Shown piece by piece: positions 10,532-21,700 of a stretch of 64,000 nucleotides of DNA. The stretch spans positions 18,202,283 to 18,266,282 of the forward strand of contig OU612066.1 in NCBI GenBank assembly GCA_914767715.1. The letters run 5' to 3'. The translations under genes were made by a program, and so were the position numbers. The notes below the pieces were generated by a model that did not search any database, had not been told where the DNA came from, and saw only the letters and a program-made list of their open reading frames with translations. The stretch comes from Membranipora membranacea (lineage: Eukaryota; Bryozoa; Gymnolaemata; Cheilostomatida; Membraniporidae). The stretch's first letter is position 1; each line of letters begins with the position of its first letter.

Positions 10532-13500
10532 CTAGAAGGGGAATCTTTTAGTGAGACTTTCTGTTACATACTTGAGCCTCAGAATATCCAACGCTTTTAT
10601 CAATGCATTCAGCGAAGCATCGTAGCCTGCAAAAAAACACAATGACAAAACATTAAGGCGGACGGCGGTATGACAAAAGACCGAGAGTTCTTTTATTGCT
10701 CAAAACATGAACTATCAAACATGAAATTAACAAGTTAGTAATATCTATGATTTTACGATTTGCATTATTTTTAGGTAGATGTGGTATAACAACAACCTAA
10801 AAATGTTCGCTATGATGAGCGGCTCGGCTTGTCAGCCTGCAAGATCTGCTCAACATGGTTTTGATAGATCGAAACAGTTTCGGCTGACGTAGTCCTCAAA
10901 CTATTCCATTCAATACAGGAGGCAGCTGGGTACACTGGGTGTTAGGTTAATCTGTAGATAACTTACTGTCAGTCCAATTCTTGAGAAGTTCATTTTTAAC
11001 TTCCTCCCGGCTTTTATAAGGTTGAGTAAACTGCTGTCTGACATACTCGATATTGAAATTCAATAGTAAGGATAGCAGCGAGTTAAACTGTTCATCATCC
11101 AGCTGAGTGCACAACCAGTCTTTGATACCATCCGATACTAAAACGAAACACAATTTCTTTTGCATTGCTTACTTACTGCATCATAAATGTCAAGTCAAGT
11201 TTATAATTTCAGATCTCTATCAAGGTTGTCAAAGCTAACATTCATACCAAACTTTAGTGTGAATGGCTTACATTTGTTTGATAATGTAATGCTGGACAAT
11301 TCTGTAGTCTTTAGAGGCTATTTGCTAGGTACATGTAAACTAGACGGGTATACTAACTCGTTATGTGTGATGAAACTATAAGTCACAACATCTCAAAACC
11401 TTACCACCAATATAAGGCACTCCATCTGGATCGATGCGCACAAGGTATGTTCCCTGATTCTGAACGCAGCCTTTTCCACACTCCTGTCTGCCTGCTCGTG
11501 ACAGTACTTTATGAGTAGCTCTCTAAAATACCGATGAGGTGATCACTTAAACAGCCGCAATCTATTGTTGAATGAATTACAAATTTTCCTGATCATCAAA
11601 ATATCAAATCAACAGCAACCGGCCAATGAAAAGTAGTTTGAGGGGGAGAGAGAACCGACATACATACCAAGGAAATCCTGTTAGGACAGTTGAAGAAGCT
11701 TGTCACCATTCCTCCAAGTTTGCTGAATGACTCTTTAGTGATTGATTCTATAGCCTCTAAAAACATAATTACAATAACTAAATTTTCTTGTTCTTGTGGT
11801 TCAGTTCGCAAGTAAGTGTGCATATACATCTTAATCTTAATCAAATTAAATTGATTCGCCTTGTCTCAAGAGGTATATAGACTCTACATATGGAGCGTTG
11901 GTATTGAAACGAGACATCTCTGCTGTATCTGACCGTAAGCTGAAGTACTAACCTGAGACTTTCTCAAGGAGAACAAGAGAATGCTTGTGATTGTAGTCTG
12001 CACAGGTCCGAAGATATATTCTGTTGTGTTTACCGCTGCTTTTCCCTCTCTTTTCACATGAGAGAGTGAACCATTGGTTAGTGTGATCATCAGAGATTAT
12101 TTTGGGTGGGCTGTCAGAATGAGTTGTATAGAATGAAGCCCAGTCGCAGCAAATCCTATGTTTCTCACAAAACTCATGCCTGGCACAACAAGCCAGAAGA
12201 CGGAAAAAGATATACTCATGGTGAAAGTCCAAGTCTCCGAAGTCAAATACATGTTCCCACAAAATATCGCAGACCTCCCGAAAATACTTAGCGTCATCAT
12301 CATCATCATCGCGATATTTAGGAAGCAGTTGGGGAAGATAGAACTCTTCCCCAATGAAGAAAATGAAGTCAAGCTGAAGAATACTCCTAACCAGAGGCTG
12401 ATCCTCAATCCGTAGATGGCTGTACATCTGGTCCATCTTTTGAGAGGCATAGAACTTTTTCAGGTGATGCTCCAGGAGTGTGATATGACCTCTCCCCTCT
12501 AATTGTAACAACCTCCACTCATCTGCTCTCAACCGATCTCTTGTTTTCTTTTCATCAATGGAAACCATATCCTTCATGAAATCAATGAGGAACTGAATGT
12601 TATAGAATATGTAGTAATCAGAAGATACGATGGACTCTTCCTTGTTTCGGACTAAGAATATCTCCCCAATGTCACAAAACTTATTCATCTTCTCATAAAA
12701 CTTGTCTTGAGGGTAGACAGACATATATTTACCGCCGATATCGATGTGGCTCTTGAGCATGAGCTCACATGGTGGGCTTTGAGTGAGCTGGCACTTGTCT
12801 CGCTTTTCTTTTAACCAACACCAGAAGTACACCGGTAATGCGTCAGGAAAGCAGTGATTGACAACTTCTTCAGCGGACAAGAGCAAATGCTTTTTCAAAA
12901 TTTCTATGCCAGTGTCACTCAATTCATCACTGTTTTCGATGGATATTTCACCTCTTTCACTTACGGCAAACTCAATACTTGAATATAAATCTGAGTGCTT
13001 TCTGAGGATTGATCTGTAGTAGCTCATGATCGTAGACTTTTGTTTCTCACTGAGTTCACAGCTTTTGATGTGACTGTGAGTTGCTACCAGGAAAACATTC
13101 TTGATGTTCTCTTCATCCATCACATCAGGTCTTCGAGTTTTTCTACCAACCTCAACATTTGGGTGAATACGATGCATGGAAATATTTTTCAACCAAAATA
13201 TTATTTCCTCAATGCAATGGTCAGGCTTCTCATCCACTCGGTTCCTCTTTTCGGCATAAACAAGACTAGTTTCCTTCGCTCTCTTCCAACTGAATGCGCA
13301 GATGAATACACCATATCTTGGCAGAAATGGCTGATGCATACAATGATAGACCATTTGCCCTGCAAAATCTCGAACTAACAGCTTGAAACAGCTATGAAGC
13401 TTCTTTCTCTGAGTTCTAGGCAAAATTGGTGATGGCTGAGTTGGTCTGGAGCCATGTTCATTGGAGGTATACCTTGAGTTTTTGGCAGAGGCAGAGAAGA

Positions 13501-16500
13501 ATTGATGAACAGGGCTTGCTTTGGACAGAATAAAAATCAAGACTAGGATAGCAAAGATGACAAAGCAGTCATTGAGGTTGTGTAATTCTATACTACCATC
13601 GTTGATAAAGACACCGAACAAAGCCCCAACCACTACACCTGGTAAGTGAACACTGAAAAGACTCTTGGCCAAGTCCATTCTCTCCAAACCTACTGGTTCC
13701 TGTTTAGCAGCAGCGTTTCGGCCAAAAGGAAGGGAGCATGTTCCCATAAGAAAGCAGATGAACACAGTAAAGGGAAATAATTCTGATAAACTCATGCAAG
13801 TATTGCTAACGATGTAGAATCGTGCATACACCAGTCCAAACAGGCTGACCATGAGCAGAACGACTTGTGATGGGCCTGCTTTTTTGTTGATGCTGAAACC
13901 TAGGACTGCCAGGACATTCAGTAGGATCCAGTACCTTAGAACTGGAATGGTTGGTCTTTCTAATGTAAATGTTTTTACAGTACCTGGATAAATTTGATCA
14001 ATGATATTTACGGAGTCTTGAACTGATCTATCCATCTGAACAATAGCAAGTCCTGATGCTATCCCGGGGTTAAGTCCTAATCCTGTCAATGTGCCCCATG
14101 CTACAGCAGTAAACAAGATTGGAGCCATCGCCAGCAAATATTGGCTTTGAGAGCAAGTACCGCCCTGGCAGTGAGCATAGAGATATTTGGCTGCGGATAT
14201 TAAGACAGTATAGTTTATGGTTGCAAACCCCATGCTCAAACGAAGAGCAGTGTCGCTTCGACCGAGGCAAAGAAATCCCACAAAGATGCTGATACAAATA
14301 CTGGCTAGAGGTTGTGCACCGTTGACAAAAGAGCAGATGCATGTCAACATTATAAACTGGCTCATGGTTAATACACGGAGAAGGTAAAATAAGCCAGAGC
14401 CTTTCTCTTTTGCCGCCTGTTCATTCAGGGTCGATGCTACACGATGGGCGATTATCTCATCTGTATCTGTCTTCTCGGCAACTAACTCCCAGTTTTTAGT
14501 ACTTATTAGGTTCTCAGTTACTCTTCCAGTTTCTGGTACTGCACAGGACTGTGTCGGTCGAATAGTTGTGACATCCATCATTTCTGTAGGCTTATGCTCT
14601 GCCTGAAGTGGCTCTCCTATAATGGAAAAAATATATCAAAATATAATATGTATATGCCAAGATTCGTGTAATGGACCAGCCAGTTTGGGCAAACAAGGCC
14701 ACAAGTTTTTGACAACTAAGGTTACAATAATATTATTGAGAATTAGTATGTATTGTAATACCTCAAAGCCTCACCCATACCATTATTTTACTAGGTACGG
14801 TAGGTGTGCGCCTGAAGAAATCAGCGTCGTGGTCAGAATAAAGGTTAGGTATTCCCTTTGGCTCAGATTCAGAATCATTTTTATTATGCAACAGTGTCAA
14901 TGACATATCACAATGACATATGGGAATGTCTCTGCTGTTTGACTTATTTATTCTATCCAGTATGAAACTATGTAAAAATCCGCAGCTTCCTGGACTTGAT
15001 TTTAGTTGAGTTTGATTGAGTTTATGGCTGCTACTAACTTTCAGCAAGGAGTTATTCTTGCTTTCGGTTAAGGGTATTGGGATCTTGGTCATGTATAACA
15101 ATCTTTTATAAAGATGATCATCACTGTATTGGCATAGTTTGTGGCTTAAATACAATCCATAAATGTATTATTATAAAAAAAAGTGCTACACAGATGGATG
15201 TTGCACATGGAAATTCATGAAGTTTGAAGAATACTTTAAGATAAATTTCCTAAGCTATCTTTATTGCTATCATGAAATCTATTATCACAACAGTCAATAC
15301 TTTCATCTGACTGAAAAAACGTTGCGTTGTGACAAGTCATGTGACCTGCAGGGAGCCATCAAAACAAGCAATTGACTGAAATCGAGAGGAAGCATTTTTT
15401 ATCAGGCTATATCTCAGGAAGTTATGCGCATCCATCCTCAAAACTTAACAATATGTAATTTGAGACATTATTGGATATAATGTAAAAGTAGAAGGTGATT
15501 GACCAATTAGCTCAGAAGTTATGAGTGAAAGTCAAGGAGAGAAGCATGTGGGTACCACTACCATGGTAATGCTTATTCTCTTCATCATTACTCTCATTGT
15601 ATGGAGGGTCCAATAACCAGTTGACCTGATGTTTGCTATCTTATAGTGATAACACAAGCATGGATTTTAATTTGACATACACTAATCCTATAAGCTCACA
15701 GGACAGGCACTTCATATGTATACAATAATAAAGACAGAGGCAATAATTTGGAATGACCATATAAGGAGCACGACCATGTTACAAGTACAACACACAATCA
15801 CAGAGTAAGGATAAGCCATAGAGTTATATAAGTATATAATAACTCTATATAAACAGACGTGGACACTTCAATGATAGTTATAGCGCCTGCGGGGGTTTTT
15901 GATTCACTGGAGGGGGGGGGGGGGAGTCATCAATTTGGATATCTGTCAATAATTATATCAGCTACAGTGGCACTTAATCATGCAGACATACCTACCTATA
16001 ATGTGCCATAATTCCTTTTTGTATTTAACCCATAGACTGTTTTCCAACATTTTTCAAATGTCCAACCTTCCAGCTATACACAATTCTATTGCTATTTTTT
16101 GCTAGGAGGCTTGGGTTACGGGTCACCTGGGCTTTTAAAATGAGTTATTTTACATGAATTTACGTGTGACAATTGATAGACAAGGCAGTGCCGGGACATT
16201 TCCAAAATTTGTTGGCCAAAAGCCTAACAATTATCACAGGTAAATCAATATGGTTTAACAGATTTTACAAACCTCGATAAGTCATAGCCTATGCCTCCTA
16301 GCACAAAATGACAAAAATATTGTGTTAAGCTTGAAGATTGGAGATTTAAAAAAGATGGAAATCAGTCCTCAGGTTAAAGCCAGAAAAGCCGAATGTATGT
16401 CTGAATGAAAAATCCCGTTGTAACATAGTATGATAGATACATAATATATAATACATAATATATATAGATATATTGAGTTTTTAGCATCCTGGTGTGCACG

Positions 16501-17066
16501 GTTTTCCCCCAGTGAATAAAAAACCACAGGTATTTTAACTATCATTGAAGTCTCTCCTCTATATATTTACTCTGTGACACAACGGACATATATGTCAAAT
16601 ATTGTCAAATCTATGCTGCATTTACACCGCAGAGTTTCCCATAAAAGATCTCCATCAATTTTTCCCATCATAATTTGCTTTTGTTATAAGCTATCATTGA
16701 GAGCAACAAAAAATCTGACTTTTGTGACAATGTCACAAAACGCAGATTTTTGGTCGGTATGGTAAATCTGCAGTGTAAATTCAGCTTTTGGCATGCAAAA
16801 AGTGACTTAACAAGACAGTTCTAAGACAAGAAGGAATGGTGTACCATACCTGTTAGTTTTCGGATGACACTAGTTTTCCCAGCGGCAGCAGCTCCTACCA
16901 CACAAACAGTGAGATGATGACAGTCCTCCTTCCCGTGATCGATGACATCATTCTGGTGTAGAAATACTGTCTCGATGTTGTATATTCCATCGCACAGCTC
17001 TTCCCCATATACCCATGAGCTTTGTGGAATCAGCGATCGCAGGTATGATAACATTTTCATTTTCAT
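10532..17066 (-). CDS. ROCO-A: multi-pass membrane Roc-COR-Death protein
   Basis: Six exons (17066-16850, 14616-11953, 11756-11668, 11522-11405, 11137-10967, 10626-10532) give 1117 aa. N-terminus MKMKMLSYLRSLIP; an in-frame stop lies upstream. Residues 55-70 hold the P-loop VVGAAAAGKTSVIRK. A candidate switch I, PTEMMDVTTIRP, follows at about 82. Residues about 155-440 hold eight or nine hydrophobic segments, for example ILVLIFILSKA. Then comes switch II, VRDFAGQMVYH (about 487-497), as in Roc domains, and VATHSH (583-588) at the G4 place, lacking the usual Asp. COR-like sequence follows (FCDIGEIF, FLIDFMKDMV, LEGRGHITLLEHHL). The last 88 residues resemble a Death domain (IKDWLCTQLDDEQF, EELLKNW-like core, YDASLNALIKAL). 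Function is inferred: a membrane-anchored GTPase scaffold in death or stress signalling. No LRR or ankyrin repeats are seen. Alternative: a membrane protein whose GTPase halves are no longer active. Confidence 0.85.
15905..15925. repeat. Poly(G) tract in ROCO-A intron 1
   Basis: A run of about 14 G lies in the 2.2-kb intron 1 (14617-16849) of ROCO-A. The rest of that intron is AT-rich, with short AT-dinucleotide stretches near 16435-16475, and shows no exon I can support. Confidence 0.6.
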
Positions 17067-18747
17067 TCTTGAAAACAATGACAGCTCAAAAATAAGATTC
17101 CAGGGGTCCTCAAATTATTTATCTGCAACCAAAGCAAGTTGCTGACAAGTGAGAATGGCAGAGCCAGGTAGGAATCTCCATTACTATCTCGTCTTTGCTA
17201 AGTGAAAAATATTCGTCAATTCATCTACCTTGTGCTGCGAATCACAAACAATTTATGCTTCTGCAAATGTCTAAATAATGTGACCAATTCACGTCATCAT
17301 TCTTTACCATCTTGCGCTATTCCAGCGACATTAACGACATCGATCCGCAAAACAAATATGATTGATGACTTTATGGTCACAAATATAAAATAATATTGGT
17401 TGGCAGAAAAGGATGTGTCAAAATAATATGCCAGATTTGACATTGAAGAAGTCAGAACCGAAATGCCATGATGGTTTTACATAAATGGTTCTTATACTAT
17501 CACCTAGTTCCAAACTGCATCGGCAGAAGATCCATGTTATCGGCCTTTGTGTTACTTTCAGGTCTATACAATGATCAATGTTATTTCTTACACTGGTGCA
17601 TAGTTTGTAGACTGAAGATTATGTGGTTTTACTGTTTTATGTGGTTTTACTGTTTCATCCTGCGGTGGTCACAATGAAGATTTGAAACTAAAAAAAAAAG
17701 AGTGTCAAAATGGCTGGTAAAAGAGTCCATGCATATAAAAAAAGTCTATTGTCAAAGTAGAAAACTTCTATGTTGATCGGTATGTATTCTATCATTAGCA
17801 GGCAATAGACTCTGATATATACATATATGGATTCTGCTTTTATCTCAACCTAGTCTAAGTGCTCAGTTGGTTCCATTGCGAGTAAGTGGCATTACATTAT
17901 CAACCACCCAATTCCACACTTAGACTAATCTCAACCATAAAGCCATACTTGGTTCCATTAGCATTTTGCCTGTGTAAACTGGTAACTTTTTTACGATAAA
18001 GACTTTTAAAATCCTCCCAAGGAGACATTGGTAGAGGTAGTAGCATCACATTTCTCACCCTCAATTTTATCCCTCCATGAATGCTGAGGAATAGTTAGAA
18101 AGCTGTGTATCAAGCCCCGTCATCTTGCTATACGAATTTAGCAAAAACACTCTGCCACCAGAGGGATCAAACTTGTTCTAGCTTGTTATATGTTGCAATG
18201 GGTTGTAAACAAGTTAACATGGTTGAAAATGGTCCTTTGCTTTTGTCTTGAAAATTAATTGATGGTTGACTTTTCACAAGAAGTTGGTTATTAATTTTGC
18301 ATAATGATCTTATTAATTCATACAAAATTTGTACGAATGCTTTTTAGTTGTGCGCCCATTTATCTATATATCTAGATAGGTTAGCGGAAAAATACTAAGA
18401 TTAAGAGTTATCCTATCCTGGCCTGCAGGAAGGCAAAACCCCAAAAGATAACGAGCTTTGACTTTGTTATAAAAATAGATAAAATATGTATATTGAATGT
18501 ATATAATATATTGCTGTGCCCTAGAATGCATGCTTCCTAAATGATGTAATTGCAAAATTTATTTCTCTAAATCTTAACAGGCAATATATACAACAGCTTC
18601 ATATTACCACAATTTAGAAGGTATACCGTGTAAAAAAGGCCAATTATTATCAGCCATAAATACATATAAGAAATATTATGCGACATGAAAAATATCGAAG
18701 AAACACAAACAAAATTTACCACTCACTTATTAACCGGAATCATATTG
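17067..18747. other. Spacer between ROCO-A start and ROCO-B end
   Basis: This contains the ROCO-A promoter region and the ROCO-B 3' UTR. No open frame shows family resemblance. The segment 18407-18460 resembles the downstream flank of ROCO-A at 10043-10130, consistent with a duplicated unit that includes 3' flank. Confidence 0.5.
18558..18563 (-). terminator. Candidate poly(A) signal for ROCO-B
   Basis: TTTATT on the plus strand reads AATAAA on the minus strand, about 185 bases downstream of the ROCO-B stop codon at 18748-18750. Confidence 0.4.
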
Positions 18748-21700
18748 TTAGCAGGGAAATCGTTCAGTAAGCATTTGGGTGATGTCCTGGAGATTCGGAA
18801 GTTCCAGCCCGCGTATCAATGCATTCAGTGAAGCATCATAACCTGTTAAAACAAGGTTACAGAATAAGACGCTGGCATAACAAAAGGTAGGGGCTTATTC
18901 CGCTAACGACAACAATTTTTTCGGAGAATAGATTCCAAAAACTCAAAACAAGGACCTCTTGATTAAAAATTTAAAGTAGAAATATTTATTATTTGACCAT
19001 TTGCTCCTAACTTGCACAGTTATTGTAACACCAAAACTTCAGTTTGCTATCAGGTGTGACAGTCTGTGAACCCTACACCCTAGTTCAAGGACTCAAACTA
19101 TTCGGGGTTCACGGCATTCTATCATCTTGCATTTCCACAGATGTTCAGACTGCAACTATAGACCCAATGATAAACCTAGGCATGACAGGGCAGGCAGGAA
19201 CATTAGCATCAAGACACTTTGGCTAATAATTGTGGGCGATTTAATAGATCAAGTTTGATCAATTTTCCTGTATTTGGAGTTGCTCCTACTCCACTGGTCA
19301 CACTACAGCTGCAAAATTTATCCAGTGATGTAACATCACTGAATTGTGTAGTAACAATGGTGTTATCTTTGATTTACAGTCCACAATCCAAGTCTTTTAT
19401 TGATGAATGCATCAAACTAGGTCCAATTTTGGGTTCGATAATTGTAGCGGTCAATTCGATATTAATACTAATGCTAATAATACTTTTATTAAAAAACATT
19501 CCAACTCAACTCAGATCGACTGTGATTGAGTTTTCAAATAAAACACTGGATTGTGGACTGCAAATCTATGATAACACCGTTGCTACTACACAACTCAATC
19601 GTAACATCAATTTTTATCCGTTTCGATTCAAGATTGCAGGCTGAGTGCCTTCAGTAGAACACTTACTATCAGTCCAATTCTTGAGAAGTTCATTTTTAAC
19701 TTCCTCCCGGCTTTTATTAGGTTGAGTAAACTGCTGTCTAACATACTCGATGTTGATATTCAATAGTAAGGATAGCAGCGAGTTAAATTGTTCATCATCC
19801 AGCTCCGCACACAACCAGTCTTTTATATCATCCGATACTAAAAAAAATAGCTTAACTTTGTTTACTCACTTCTTCATATCAGTCAGGGGGTCATTCAATT
19901 CCTCTCTTGCAGTCAGTTGATGCAACTGAGATTGTTCTATGGTTTGGGCTTCGATTTAGTTGCAGACCTCCACGCAACTCTGTTATTTGCCACTATCTGA
20001 TAGCCATTCAGTGGGTGAGTGAATGAGACCCTAGAAAATCTTGTTACCAAATCTCTCACTCATTGATAGAACTATATATATTGTGAGTGAGAAATTTGAG
20101 AACAAGTTAGTCTACTAATTAAAAGACTAAGTGGGATTGTACGATTGTAGTAATTTGTTTTAAAAAGCATTGATAATTATAATTGAAAGACTCCCCAGGT
20201 TCTTGTAACATTTCAAATTACATATCTTTGTTGAGATATTACACTCTGTAATTGCATCACCCACCCATCAGTAGGAATGGCTCAAGTTTCTTTGATTCAA
20301 ACAAGGTTTGATGACTTGATGCTGGTAAATACCAGTGTCTTTAGAAGACTTAGTGACAGGTTAGCAACACTAAATCTACACGGGTACAACTTATTATGCC
20401 CAATAAAAACATTCAAGCTACCCAAAGACCAAAGCACGTTATAATCAGGCAGTTACCTTCCCTTATGGAAGGCACTCTTTTCACCGTCAATAATTCATGC
20501 CAAGTAGATCATTAAACTTTGTTACCATGCGAATTTGACACAACTTTATCATAAGTAACTGCATGACTATAACATGCTTTGGTCTTTGGGTAGTCTTTTG
20601 ATCTTTGGGTGGTCTTTAAGTCTCAATATCTCAAATCATTACCACCGATATAGGGTACTCCATCTGGATCGATGCGCACAAGGTAAGTATCCTGATTCTG
20701 GACACAGCCTACTCCACACTGAAGTCTTCCTGCTCGTGGCTGTATTTTGTGAGTACTTCTCTAAAATAGCGATGAGGTCAATATTCAGCAGCAGACTATT
20801 GTTGAATTATTTAGCAAATGAGTTGGAAAAAGGTATCAAGCAATAGCAAACAGCAATTGAAAAATAGTTTACAGGGAGAAAACAGAACCTACATACATAC
20901 CAAGGAAATCCTGTTAGGACAGTTGAAGAAACTTGTCACCATTCCTCCAAGTTTGCTGAATGACTCCTTCGTTATTGATTCTATAGCCTCTAAAACATTA
21001 AAATAGCAACGGTAAAGGGCATTGTGGACCGGAACATCTTTTATGTAATAACAAGTTAATTTAATACTAAATAAATAAAGTAAACCACCTTGTTCAAGGG
21101 GGTAGAAAAGTTTTTACTGATGGGCCATGATATTGAAATGCACAGCAACTCAATTCGGTGACTGTGTGATGAATCACTAACCTGAGACTTTCTGAAGTAG
21201 AACAAGAGAGTGTTTATGATTGTAGTCTGCACAGGTCCATAGATATATTCTGTTATGTTGGCCATCGTCTTTCCCCCTCTTTTCACACGAGAGAGTAAAC
21301 CATGGCTTACTGTCATCGTTGAAGAAGTCTCTGGATGTGGTATCTGAATGTGTGGTATAAAATGAAGCCCAGTCGCAGCAAATCCTATGTTTCTCACAAA
21401 ACTCGTGCCTGGCACATCGGGCCAGGAGCCGGAAAAAGATATACTCGTGATGGAAGTCAAAGTCTCCAAAGTCAAACACATACTCCCATAAAATATCGCA
21501 GACCTCCTGAAAATACTTAGCATCATCAGCAGCATCATCTTCGCGATATTTAGGAAGCAGTTGAGGAAGAAAGAACTCTTCCCCAACAAAGAAAACGAAG
21601 TCAAGCTGAAGAATACTCCTAACCAGAGGCTGGTCTTCAATTCGTAGATGGCTATACATCTGGTCCATCTTTTTGGAGGCATAGAACTTTTTCAGGTGAT

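Noticed and set aside
19219-19644. 141-codon open frame with a hydrophobic stretch (+)
   Set aside because: It lies in a ROCO-B intron on the opposite strand, begins in a dispersed repeat and overlaps the antisense of the Death-domain exon border. There is no family resemblance.
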